DNA of 64,000 nucleotides. Origin: Pseudomonas khorasanensis. Lineage in GTDB: Bacteria > Pseudomonadota > Gammaproteobacteria > Pseudomonadales > Pseudomonadaceae. The DNA lies in NCBI RefSeq assembly GCF_014268505.2, contig NZ_JABWQP020000015.1, forward strand, positions 48,277 through 112,276. The letters are read 5' to 3'. The translations under genes were made by a program, and so were the position numbers. The notes beneath the pieces are model-generated. The model searched no databases. It was not told the DNA's origin and saw only the letters and a program-made list of their open reading frames with translations. Below, one piece after another: positions 25,280 through 34,044 of the stretch; positions within the stretch are counted from its first letter, which is position 1, and each line of letters opens with the position of its first letter.

Positions 25280-27241
25280 ATGAATTTTTTCCAACAACAG
25301 CGCCAGGCCAAGCGCCGTACCCTGCTGCTTATTGTTCTGATGGCACTGGCCGTGCTGAGCCTGATTGCCGTTTCCTGCGTGTTGATGACGATTCCAGTGG
25401 AAGATGGCGACGGCAATGTTCTCTTCGATCTGGAGATGAGCCGGGAACTGATCGGATATGTGTCAGCGGTGGTGATCAGCGTCGTGCTGCTGGGCAGTAC
25501 GGCGAAACATTCCGAGCTGTCCGCCGGCGGCAAAGTCATTGCCCGTGGCCTCAACGGCCGGCTGATCAACCATAACGCGCAGACCCTGGAAGAGCAGCGC
25601 CTGCTCAACGTCGTGGAAGAAATGGCCATCGCCTCAGGCACTGCCGTCCCTCCCGTCTATCTATTGCCAGAGCTGGGCATCAACGCCTTTGCCGCTGGCA
25701 TGACGCCGCAAAACGCCGTGATCGGCGTGACTCAGGGCGCTATCAATCTGCTGACGCGCGAGGAGTTGCAAGGCGTCATTGCCCATGAGTTCAGCCACAT
25801 CTACAACGGCGACATGCGCCTCAACACCCGGTTGATCGCAATCGTCCACGGCATCCTCGTGCTCGGGCTGACTGGAAGTTACATCCTGCGTGGCACCGAC
25901 GCGGTGGGCAAAGAAGCCGCGCGCCGCAACAAGTTCGTCGCGTTCACCGCGCTGGTCGGTTTTGTCCTGTGTGTTGCGGGATTTGCCGGGTCGTATTTCG
26001 GCAATCTGATCAAGGCAGCGATCGGGCGGCAGCGCGAGTTCCTCGCTGACGCGACGGCTGTGCAATACACGCGCAACCCGCAAAGCATTGCCGGTGCTCT
26101 GAAGAAAATCGGAGGCTATGAACTGGGCGCAACGCTCAATGCCGCGCGTGCTGCCGAGTTCAGCCATCTGTATTTCGGTTCGGGCACGTCTTCGTTCGAC
26201 CTGATGGCCTCGCATCCGGATTTGAGCGAGCGGATCCGCCGGGTCGATGCGCAATGGGATGGCAGCTTCGTGAAAATCGCCGCACCTGTTGTGGAGCCGC
26301 AGACCAAACCCGACCTGCCGATTTCGGATGCCTTTGGCGGCGTCCCGGCTGCCGCCATGGCAGTGCTTTACGATTTGAGTGCAGCACAGGCGTCCGTTGC
26401 GGCGATCGGCGCACCGCAGGCAGAGCATTTGAGTGAGGCACGCCGTGTACTCGGCGATATTCCGCAGGTTCTCAGAGAGGCTGCGCGCAGCGTCGACGGC
26501 GCCCAAGCGATCGTCTACGGGTTGTTGTTGTCACGCTCGGCGCCCGTACTGGGCATGCACCTCGATACACTGAGAGGGAGCGTCGACGATGCGGTATTCG
26601 AGCAACTGGAACTGCTGCAAAATCCGCTGTTATCGCTGCAGCCCGGGCTGCGTTTGCCGTTGCTCGATCTGGCAACGCCGAGCCTGCAACAACTCGGCAA
26701 AAGTTTCGCCAGAGTCGATGCCAACCTGATCGCGCTGATCGAAGCCGACAACGAAACCGAATTGCTTGAATGGACGCTGTTGCGCATCGTCGAGCGCAAT
26801 GTGCTGGGCGCGGCACCAGTGCAGTTCAAGTTTGGCCTGTTCCAGTGCGCCGAAGAATTATTGGCGCTGCTGAGCGCGCTGGCCCGTGCCGGACAAAACG
26901 ATCAAGCGGCGGCCGCGAAGGCACTGCAGTCTGCCTGGCACGGGCTTGCCTTCGAACAGCCGCAAGAGATACGCAAGGATCTCGAAGAGCTGATCGGCCT
27001 GGAAACCGCGCTCAATCGTCTGCGCCATCTCATGCCGGAAGAACGCCCCGCCCTCCTCAATGCGATGACTCGCTGCGTGATGCATGACGGCGTGATCACC
27101 GTGGCCGAAGCGGAATTGTTCCGGGCTGTCGCCGACCTACTGGATTGCCCGCTTCCGCCGTTTTTGAGTATCCCGGTGCAGGTAGGCAGCCGCGCAACTG
27201 AGGTTGCTCGCGAACAGGGCGCCGTGGCGGCTACGGCTTAG
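25280..27241 (+). CDS. M48-family membrane metalloprotease with large C-terminal domain
   Basis: A 653-residue HtpX-like protease. Two N-terminal membrane segments (about 14-36 and 56-73) and a third pair near 185-240 flank the zinc motif HEFSH (169-173); the third ligand is the glutamate in REFLADATAVQYTR. The C-terminal 300 residues, rich in leucine and alanine, form a helical domain not found in HtpX and probably cytoplasmic. The LemA partner precedes it. Such pairs are thought to act in membrane protein quality control. Confidence 0.9.
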   Translation: MNFFQQQRQAKRRTLLLIVLMALAVLSLIAVSCVLMTIPVEDGDGNVLFDLEMSRELIGYVSAVVISVVLLGSTAKHSELSAGGKVIARGLNGRLINHNAQTLEEQRLLNVVEEMAIASGTAVPPVYLLPELGINAFAAGMTPQNAVIGVTQGAINLLTREELQGVIAHEFSHIYNGDMRLNTRLIAIVHGILVLGLTGSYILRGTDAVGKEAARRNKFVAFTALVGFVLCVAGFAGSYFGNLIKAAIGRQREFLADATAVQYTRNPQSIAGALKKIGGYELGATLNAARAAEFSHLYFGSGTSSFDLMASHPDLSERIRRVDAQWDGSFVKIAAPVVEPQTKPDLPISDAFGGVPAAAMAVLYDLSAAQASVAAIGAPQAEHLSEARRVLGDIPQVLREAARSVDGAQAIVYGLLLSRSAPVLGMHLDTLRGSVDDAVFEQLELLQNPLLSLQPGLRLPLLDLATPSLQQLGKSFARVDANLIALIEADNETELLEWTLLRIVERNVLGAAPVQFKFGLFQCAEELLALLSALARAGQNDQAAAAKALQSAWHGLAFEQPQEIRKDLEELIGLETALNRLRHLMPEERPALLNAMTRCVMHDGVITVAEAELFRAVADLLDCPLPPFLSIPVQVGSRATEVAREQGAVAATA

Positions 27242-27282
27242 ACCGACTTAAATCCGACAGCACTGGCGCCTGACATACAGCT

Positions 27283-27441
27283 ATCGCGAGCAGGCTCGCT
27301 CCCACAAAGTCCCTGGCGGACGCTGATTCTCTGATCACCACCAATCCCCTGTGGGAGCGAGCCTGCTCGCGAATACGCCGGCACATCCGACATCGTTTCC
27401 ATCCTGAGTGAAAGCCTTCGCGAGCCGGCTCGCTCCCACAT
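27283..27441. repeat. Cluster of three REP units
   Basis: Three copies of the GTGGGAGCGAGCCTGCTCGCGA class (27283-27306, 27349-27373, 27417-27440) alternate in orientation and fill most of a 357-base gap. The remaining bases up to 27598 hold the promoter of the transporter operon. Confidence 0.9.
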
Positions 27442-27598
27442 ATGCGCCAAGCACTGAAGCCATTGATCCGCTGCGCACATCAATCCATGCCAACAATGCA
27501 ATTAACAGATTGTTACATCTGCGCCACCATCCGCCTCAATAAAAACCGTGCACCGCTTCTCCGTGGCGCACGTCATAAAAGCGGTGGAGTACTTTTCT

Positions 27599-28891
27599 AT
27601 GACAGCCTCAATCCCTCACAACGGCTCGCGGGCCGGTGCCATTTTCCGGGTGACCTCGGGCAACTTCCTCGAACAGTTTGACTTCTTTCTGTTCGGTTTC
27701 TACGCCACGCAGATCGCAGCGGTGTTCTTTCCGGCGAGCAGTGAGTTCGCCTCCCTGATGATGACCTTTGCAGTGTTCGGCGCCGGTTTTCTGATGCGTC
27801 CGCTGGGCGCCATCGTGCTGGGTGCGTACATCGACGATGTCGGTCGTCGCAAAGGTCTGATCGTCACGCTGTCGATCATGGCCAGCGGCACGATATTGAT
27901 CGTGCTCGTGCCCGGTTACGAAACGATTGGCCTGTTAGCACCGGCACTGGTGCTGGTCGGGCGGCTGCTGCAAGGCTTCTCGGCCGGCGCAGAACTCGGG
28001 GGCGTTTCGGTCTATCTGTCCGAGATCGCTACGCCGGGTCGCAAAGGCTTTTTCACGGCCTGGCAGTCGGCCAGTCAGCAAGTAGCGATCATTGTCGCCG
28101 CCGCACTGGGCTACGGATTAAATCAGTGGATGGCGCCCGAAGTCGTCGCCGATTGGGGCTGGCGTATTCCGTTTTTCATTGGTTGCATGATCGTTCCGTT
28201 CATCTTTTTCCTGCGGCGCAACCTGGCGGAAACCGAAGAGTTTGCTGCGCGCAAACACCGTCCGAGCATGGGCGAAGTGTTCCGCACCCTGGGGCAGAAT
28301 TGGGGGGTGGTGCTCGGCGGCATGTTGATGGTTGCGCTGACCACCACGGCGTTTTACCTGATCACCGTATACGCGCCGACGTTCGGTAAAACCGTGCTGC
28401 ACCTGAGCACGTCCGATGCGCTGCTGGTGACGCTGCTGGTCGGTGTGTCGAACTTCTTCTGGCTGCCGATCGGCGGCGCATTGTCTGACCGCATTGGACG
28501 TCGCCCGGTATTGATCGCCATGGCGTTGCTGGCGCTGGCCACCACTTACCCGGCGCTGTCTTTCCTGGTGCAGTCGCCCAGCTTCAGCCACATGCTGCTG
28601 TCGCTGTTGTGGCTGTCGTTCATCTACGGCTTGTACAACGGCGCGATGATTCCGGCGCTCACCGAGATCATGCCGGTGGAAGTGCGCGTGGCCGGTTTCT
28701 CCCTGGCCTACAGCCTGGCCACGGCGGTGTTCGGCGGTTTCACGCCGGCGATGTCGACCTTCCTGATCCAGTACACCGGTGACAAAGCCGCGCCGGGTTA
28801 CTGGATGAGCATCGGTGCGCTGTGTGCGTTGTGCGCCACCCTTTATCTGTACCGCCGTGCCGGTGGTCGTCTGCAACCTGTCGCGGCCTGA
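27599..28891 (+). CDS. MFS transporter for citrate/tricarballylate-type carboxylates
   Basis: A 430-residue member of the metabolite:H+ symporter group of the MFS, with twelve membrane segments. Signatures are SGNFLEQFDFFLFGFYATQIAAVFFP at the first helix, DDVGRRKG in loop 2-3, GRLLQGFSAGAELGGVSVYLSEIA and DRIGRRPVLI in loop 8-9. This matches citrate or tricarballylate carriers (CitA/TcuC type). The ATG at 27599 has GGTGGAG upstream. It is in an operon with a binding-protein gene 12 bases downstream. The exact substrate is not fixed by sequence. Confidence 0.87.
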   Translation: MTASIPHNGSRAGAIFRVTSGNFLEQFDFFLFGFYATQIAAVFFPASSEFASLMMTFAVFGAGFLMRPLGAIVLGAYIDDVGRRKGLIVTLSIMASGTILIVLVPGYETIGLLAPALVLVGRLLQGFSAGAELGGVSVYLSEIATPGRKGFFTAWQSASQQVAIIVAAALGYGLNQWMAPEVVADWGWRIPFFIGCMIVPFIFFLRRNLAETEEFAARKHRPSMGEVFRTLGQNWGVVLGGMLMVALTTTAFYLITVYAPTFGKTVLHLSTSDALLVTLLVGVSNFFWLPIGGALSDRIGRRPVLIAMALLALATTYPALSFLVQSPSFSHMLLSLLWLSFIYGLYNGAMIPALTEIMPVEVRVAGFSLAYSLATAVFGGFTPAMSTFLIQYTGDKAAPGYWMSIGALCALCATLYLYRRAGGRLQPVAA

Positions 28892-28903
28892 GGAAAACTC
28901 GCC

Positions 28904-29674
28904 ATGAAAAAATTCTTTACTGTCACCGCCCTGCTCGCCGGTCTCGCGTTCAACGTCGCCGCCCAGGCTGAAGAACTGAGCGTGATGACTTCCGGTGGTT
29001 TCACCGCTGCCTACAAGATTCTCGGTCCGAAATTCGCCGCTGCCACCGGTAACACCTTGACCACCAGCCTCGGTCCGTCGATGGGCAAGGCGCCGGAAGC
29101 GATCCCCAATCGCCTGGCGCGCGGTGAGCACGCCGACGTGGTGATCATGGTCGGCTACGCTCTCGACGAGCTGATCAGGCAAGGCAAGGTCGACCCGGCG
29201 TCCCGCGTCGAGCTGGCTGATTCACGCATTGGAATGGTGGTGCGTGAAGGCGCGCCGAAACCGGACATCAGCAGCGTCGACGGACTTAAGAAAACCCTGC
29301 TCGACGCGCAGTCAGTGGCCTACTCCGACAGCGCCAGCGGCGTGTACATCGAGCAGCAGCTGTTCAAGAAACTCGGTATCGAGGAACAGCTCAAGCCAAA
29401 GGCGAAGATGATTGCGAAGATTCCGGTCGGCTCGGTGGTTGCCACTGGCGACTATCAACTGGGTTTCCAGCAGGTCAGCGAGTTGCTGCCAGTACCGGGC
29501 GTGACCTTCGTGGCAAAAATTCCGGAATCGGTGCAATCGGTGACGCGCTTTGCCGCTGGCATCCCGGTCAAGGCCGAGCATCCGCAAGAAGCCAAAGCCC
29601 TGCTCGCCTACCTCGCCGCACCGGCCGCCCAGGCTGACGTGCAGGCCACCGGGCTGGATTCGGTCAAGCGCTGA
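28904..29674 (+). CDS. ModA-like periplasmic substrate-binding protein
   Basis: A 256-residue protein with a signal peptide (about 1-21, cut after AQA) and the fold-type sequence of molybdate/sulfate-like extracellular binding proteins (VMTSGGFTAAYKILGPKFAA, HADVVIMVGYALDELI, YSDSASGVYIEQQLFKKLGI). No ABC permease is nearby. It is translationally close to an MFS carboxylate carrier, an odd partnership seen in Pseudomonas. It may bind a small organic acid. It overlaps the convergent LysR gene by 11 bases. Confidence 0.82.
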   Translation: MKKFFTVTALLAGLAFNVAAQAEELSVMTSGGFTAAYKILGPKFAAATGNTLTTSLGPSMGKAPEAIPNRLARGEHADVVIMVGYALDELIRQGKVDPASRVELADSRIGMVVREGAPKPDISSVDGLKKTLLDAQSVAYSDSASGVYIEQQLFKKLGIEEQLKPKAKMIAKIPVGSVVATGDYQLGFQQVSELLPVPGVTFVAKIPESVQSVTRFAAGIPVKAEHPQEAKALLAYLAAPAAQADVQATGLDSVKR

Positions 29675-30578
29675 TCGTCGGCGGCTGGACGCGCATTTCC
29701 ACGACCAGCCGCTCCAGTTCCAGTGCCGCCGGGGTCAACGTTCGATCCCGGCGCTTGATGATGCCGACGCTGCGCATCACCTGCGGTTCGGTCAGCGGTA
29801 TCCGCGTCAGGATCGGATGATCCGGCCCGGGCATCGCCATCAACGGCACCGCCGCCACGCCCAGCCCCGCCTCCACAAGACCAATCATTGTCGTCACATG
29901 CCGCGTCTCGCAGATGCTCTGACGCTGCGGCGTCACCGCGCCCAAAGCCTGATCGAGCAGAAAGCGATTGCCGGAGGTTTTGTCCAGGGCGATGTAATCC
30001 TGCTGATAGAATTCCTCCCACGTCACGCTGCTGCGGCCGGCCAGGGGGTGGTCGCGCCGACAGGCAACAACGTAGCACTCCTGCACAAGCGGTTCGAACT
30101 CGACTTTGGCATCCTGCGTGCCGAGAAAACTCAGGCCGAAATCCGCCTCGCCATTGACCACCGCACTCAACACATCGTGGGCGCTGGAATCGAGGACTTT
30201 GACTTTGATCCGAGGGAATTGCTGGTGATAACGCGCGACCACGCGGGGCATGAAGTAGTACGCGGCCGAAGGCACACAGGCGACCGTGACGTGGCCCAGG
30301 CGCGTCGAGGCCACTTCGCTGATGCCGAGTAAAGCAATGTCCAGATCATCCAGCAGCCGCTCGACGCTGGGCATGAAGCCGCGCCCGGCCTGAGTCAGGC
30401 TGACCTTGCGCGTGGTGCGCTCGAACAGTTTGACCCCGAGGGCGTCTTCGAGCTTCTCGATGCGCCGGCTCAATGCCGGTTGCGACAGACGCACGGTGTC
30501 GGCGGCCTTGCGGAAACTGCCCTGCTCGACCACGGCGCGAAAGGCTTGCAGATCGTTCAGGTCGAAGTTGATGGCCAT
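29664..30578 (-). CDS. LysR-family transcriptional regulator
   Basis: A 304-residue LysR protein with the N-terminal winged helix (FRKAADTVRLSQPALSRRIEKLE, about 22-44) and a periplasmic-binding-protein-like effector domain. It is convergent with the carboxylate transporter operon and shares an 11-base overlap with it, so it may control that operon, though it lacks the usual divergent layout. The ligand is unknown. Confidence 0.88.
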   Translation of the reverse strand: MAINFDLNDLQAFRAVVEQGSFRKAADTVRLSQPALSRRIEKLEDALGVKLFERTTRKVSLTQAGRGFMPSVERLLDDLDIALLGISEVASTRLGHVTVACVPSAAYYFMPRVVARYHQQFPRIKVKVLDSSAHDVLSAVVNGEADFGLSFLGTQDAKVEFEPLVQECYVVACRRDHPLAGRSSVTWEEFYQQDYIALDKTSGNRFLLDQALGAVTPQRQSICETRHVTTMIGLVEAGLGVAAVPLMAMPGPDHPILTRIPLTEPQVMRSVGIIKRRDRTLTPAALELERLVVEMRVQPPTISA

Positions 30579-30660
30579 GGCGCTTCCGTGGATTGATTCG
30601 CTGGGGTTATAAATGTAACCAATTGATGCAAATTATTACAGGCCTGATAGAAGCTGCCCT

Positions 30661-30750
30661 TGTGGGAGCGAGCCTGCTCGCGAATGCGGGGCATCAGTCA
30701 ATGCATAGGTGACTGACCCACCGCATTCGCGAGCAGGCTCGCTCCCACAT
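30661..30750. repeat. REP pair (GTGGGAGCGAGCCTGCTCGCGA type)
   Basis: Two inverted copies about 45 bases apart, between the LysR gene and the divergent Kef-type antiporter. Confidence 0.9.
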
Positions 30751-30828
30751 TGGATCTCGAATGGTCTGGGGACCGCGTAACCCTTTATCCTTGTCACCCT
30801 CGCCGTACCCGTAGTCAGGAGTCTTTCC

Positions 30829-32637
30829 ATGCCCCATGAAGGCAATTTGTTGCAAGCCGCTGTCGTGTTTCTGTTCGCGGCGGTGCTCACCGTGCCTTTG
30901 GCCAAACGTCTGCAACTGGGCGCTGTGCTCGGTTATCTGTTTGCCGGCGTGATCATCGGCCCCTCGGTGCTGGGCCTGATCGGCAACCCGCAGAGCGTTG
31001 CGCACATTTCGGAACTGGGCGTGGTCTTGCTGCTGTTCATCATCGGCCTCGAGTTGTCGCCGCGACGGTTGTGGGTGATGCGCAAATCGGTGTTTGGCGT
31101 CGGTCTGGCACAGGTGCTTCTGACCGCTTCGGTGATCGGCGTGCTGGCGCTGTCGGTGTTCGGCCAGCCGCTGAACAGCGCGATTGTGCTGGGCCTGGGT
31201 CTGGCGCTTTCCTCCACCGCGTTTGGTCTGCAGAGCCTCGCCGAACGCAAGGAACTGACCAGCCCCCACGGGCGGCTGGCGTTTGCGATTTTGCTGTTTC
31301 AGGACATCGCCGCGATCCCGTTGATCGCGCTGGTACCGATGCTCGCCGGCGTCGATCACCACACCAGCACCGCCGACGATATACGCCACAGTTTGCAGGT
31401 GCTCGGGGGCATCGCGGTGGTGGTGATCGGCGGGCGTTATCTGCTGCGTCCGGTGTTCCGCGTGGTGGCGAAAACCGGTCTGCCGGAAGTCTCGACGGCG
31501 ACGGCGCTGCTGGTGGTGATCGGCACGGCGTGGTTGATGGATCTGGTCGGTGTCTCGATGGCGCTGGGGGCGTTTCTCGCCGGGCTGCTGCTGGCAGATT
31601 CGGAGTATCGCCATGAGCTGGAAGCACAGATCGAACCGTTCAAGGGCCTGCTGCTCGGGCTGTTTTTCATCAGCGTCGGCATGGGCGCCAACCTCAGTCT
31701 GCTGCTGACTGCGCCAATCACTGTATTGGGCCTGACGTTGCTGCTGATCGGTCTGAAGCTGCCGCTGCTGTTTGTCGTTGGACGCCTGGCTGGAGGGCTG
31801 AGCAAGATCAGCGCGATACGTCTGGGCATCGTCCTGGCCGCTGGCGGTGAGTTTGCTTTTGTGGTGTTCAAGATCGGCCGCGACCAGGGCCTGTTCGAAC
31901 CGCGCCTGTACGATTTGCTGGTGCTGACCATCACCCTGTCAATGGCGCTGACGCCATTGTTGCTGCTGGCCTGCGCCCGCCTGGTCAGCCCGAAGGTGCA
32001 GCCGGTGGAAGTGCCGGAGAAATACCGCGAGATCGATACCGAAGCGCCACGTGTGGTGATTGCCGGAATGGGCCGGATGGGCCAGATCGTCGCGCGGATT
32101 CTGCGCGCGCAGAACATCAAGTTCGTCGCCCTTGATACCTCGGTGGAAACCATCGAACTGTCGCGCAGCTTCGGCGGCGTGCCGGTGTTCTATGGCGACC
32201 CGATGCGCCCGGAAATCCTCCACGCGGCAAAGGTCGGAGAGGCGGAATATTTCGTGATTGCAACGGATGATCCGGAGACCAACATCAAAACCGCTGAAGT
32301 GGTGCACAAGCTGTATCCGCACATGAAAATCATCGCCCGCGCGCGTAACCGTCAGCATGTGCATCGCTTGGTGGACGTCGGCGCGGAGGCTATTCGTGAG
32401 ACGTACTATTCGAGCCTGGAAATGAGCCGGCGCACGCTGGTCGGCCTCGGTCTGACCCCAGCCCAGGCCGAGGCGCGGATCAAGCGCTTCAAGCACCACG
32501 ACGAGCAGGTGCTGGAGGCGCAACACGCCATCTACGACGACGCCGCGAAAGTCCTGCAAACCGCCCAGGAAGCCCGGGCGGAACTGGCAAAACTGTTCGA
32601 GTCGGATCAGCTAGAAGAGGAAGCACGCAAGGCCTGA
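30829..32637 (+). CDS. Kef-type K+/H+ antiporter (CPA2 family) with RCK domain
   Basis: A 602-residue protein. The first 380 residues form a CPA2 Na+/K+:H+ exchanger with about twelve helices (GVIIGPSVLGLIG, FLAGLLLADSEYRHELE). An RCK/TrkA-N domain follows with the nucleotide motif GMGRMG near 412 and an acidic DDPETN loop. The layout matches KefB/KefC. Glutathione-adduct gating in E. coli KefC needs further residues that I cannot check here. No ancillary KefF/KefG gene is adjacent. Confidence 0.88.
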   Translation: MPHEGNLLQAAVVFLFAAVLTVPLAKRLQLGAVLGYLFAGVIIGPSVLGLIGNPQSVAHISELGVVLLLFIIGLELSPRRLWVMRKSVFGVGLAQVLLTASVIGVLALSVFGQPLNSAIVLGLGLALSSTAFGLQSLAERKELTSPHGRLAFAILLFQDIAAIPLIALVPMLAGVDHHTSTADDIRHSLQVLGGIAVVVIGGRYLLRPVFRVVAKTGLPEVSTATALLVVIGTAWLMDLVGVSMALGAFLAGLLLADSEYRHELEAQIEPFKGLLLGLFFISVGMGANLSLLLTAPITVLGLTLLLIGLKLPLLFVVGRLAGGLSKISAIRLGIVLAAGGEFAFVVFKIGRDQGLFEPRLYDLLVLTITLSMALTPLLLLACARLVSPKVQPVEVPEKYREIDTEAPRVVIAGMGRMGQIVARILRAQNIKFVALDTSVETIELSRSFGGVPVFYGDPMRPEILHAAKVGEAEYFVIATDDPETNIKTAEVVHKLYPHMKIIARARNRQHVHRLVDVGAEAIRETYYSSLEMSRRTLVGLGLTPAQAEARIKRFKHHDEQVLEAQHAIYDDAAKVLQTAQEARAELAKLFESDQLEEEARKA

Positions 32638-32659
32638 AAACTGCTCCCACAGGTGCCTG

Positions 32660-32772
32660 ATTGTTTCCACGCTCCGCGTGGTAACACAGCCCGGGACGCT
32701 CCGCGTTCCAATTCACGAGCTGGAACGCGGAGCGTCCCTTGAGGCATTCCTTTGCTGCGCATGGGAACGATC
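32660..32772. repeat. Intergenic palindromic repeat (GATCGTTCCCACGC type)
   Basis: About 113 bases related to 1607-1718, slightly degraded at the left end (TTGTTTCCACGCTCCGCG). It separates the antiporter gene from the convergent hcn operon and could end transcription from both sides. Confidence 0.8.
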
Positions 32773-32784
32773 ATGTTGCCCTCG

Positions 32785-34044
32785 TCAGGCCGGTTCCGCT
32801 GCGAGTTGCTCCTTGACCGGCGCCACCGCAAACCGGTCCGCCAGAAACGGCGTGATATCCAGGGGCAACGGCTCCTCGTTCACCAGTTTGTCCAGCAGTA
32901 CGCCGGTAATCGCCGAGGTCAAAATCCCTGTGCGAAAGTGCCCGCAGGCATTCAGATATCCCTGCACGCCCCGCATCGGCCCGAGGATCGGCAACTCATC
33001 CGGCGAGCCCGGTCGCAGGCCCGCCCAGGTGCGTTTGAGGTTGACGTGCGCAAGCTCCGGCAGGCAGCGCACCGCGCCCTGGACCAGTCCGGCAATTTCA
33101 GGGTAGGTGGTGGTGACGTCGAAACCTTTGTCTTCCGTGGTGCTGCCAATGAGAATTTCGCCGTTATCCTTTTGCGCCACGTAGCAGTCGCTGGTGGTCA
33201 GGCAACCGTTGAGGATCTTCGGCATGCGCTCGGTCAGCAGAATCTGCCCTTTTACCGGTTTGACCGGGATGCGAATGCCCGTCGCCCACTCGCTCAAGTC
33301 CGCCGCCCAGGCACCGCCGGCATTAATCAGCGTTTTGCAGTGGAACACACCCGCCTCGGCGGTCTGCACACCCGTCACGCGGGTGCCGTGGTGCAGCACG
33401 CCGGTGACGTTGGTATTGACGAAAATGTCCACGCCATTCTGCCGCGCGCCTTCCAGATAGGCATCGGCGAGGCGGAACGGGCTGACCTGATGGTCGCAGA
33501 GAAACTCCAGCGCGCCGCGCGCTTCGTGGCTGACGCTCGGTTCAGCCTCGCGCAATGCAGCCTGATCGAGCCAGCGCACCTGATCGGCCAGGTGCGCAAT
33601 GCAGCCGACGATGTGTTTGGCGTAGAGCCGGTCTTCATCGTCATAAATCACGAACTTCAGCCCGGTTTTCTCGAACTTGAAATCCATGCCATGGTTCTCT
33701 TTCAGCTCACGGTGCAACGCCGGGTAAAGGGCGTTGGACTGCAAGGCAAAATCGAAGAACGATTCGGGCAAAATGTGCGGCGTACTGGCGTCCACCGCCA
33801 CTGCGGCGCCCTGGGTTTCGCGCTTGCGGTCCGCCGACATCATGCGGAAAAAAATGACCCCGCAGCCGAGACCGACCGACTCGCCAATCGCCCACAAACC
33901 ACCGGCCGAAGCGCGGGTCGCGTTACCGGGGCGCTTGGCGTCAATCAGTGCAACCTTGAGGTGTTTGCGTTTGGATAATTGGTAGGCGCAGGACGCGCCG
34001 ATCACGCCGCCACCGGCGATGACCACATCGTAAAACTTACTCAT
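32785..34044 (-). CDS. hcnC: Hydrogen cyanide synthase subunit C
   Basis: A 419-residue DAO-type flavoprotein, close to the 417 or so of known HcnC. The FAD motif is GGGVIGAS (11-18). The frame is open upstream but the ATG at 34044 overlaps hcnB by eight bases, as expected in this operon. DAO-family blocks (ATRASAGGLWAIGES, AGLRPGSPDELPILGP, CGHFRTGILTSA) are intact. With HcnA and HcnB it forms the membrane-associated complex that oxidises glycine to HCN and CO2. Similar subunits occur in D-hydroxyproline dehydrogenase, which is the main alternative. Confidence 0.87.
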   Translation of the reverse strand: MSKFYDVVIAGGGVIGASCAYQLSKRKHLKVALIDAKRPGNATRASAGGLWAIGESVGLGCGVIFFRMMSADRKRETQGAAVAVDASTPHILPESFFDFALQSNALYPALHRELKENHGMDFKFEKTGLKFVIYDDEDRLYAKHIVGCIAHLADQVRWLDQAALREAEPSVSHEARGALEFLCDHQVSPFRLADAYLEGARQNGVDIFVNTNVTGVLHHGTRVTGVQTAEAGVFHCKTLINAGGAWAADLSEWATGIRIPVKPVKGQILLTERMPKILNGCLTTSDCYVAQKDNGEILIGSTTEDKGFDVTTTYPEIAGLVQGAVRCLPELAHVNLKRTWAGLRPGSPDELPILGPMRGVQGYLNACGHFRTGILTSAITGVLLDKLVNEEPLPLDITPFLADRFAVAPVKEQLAAEPA

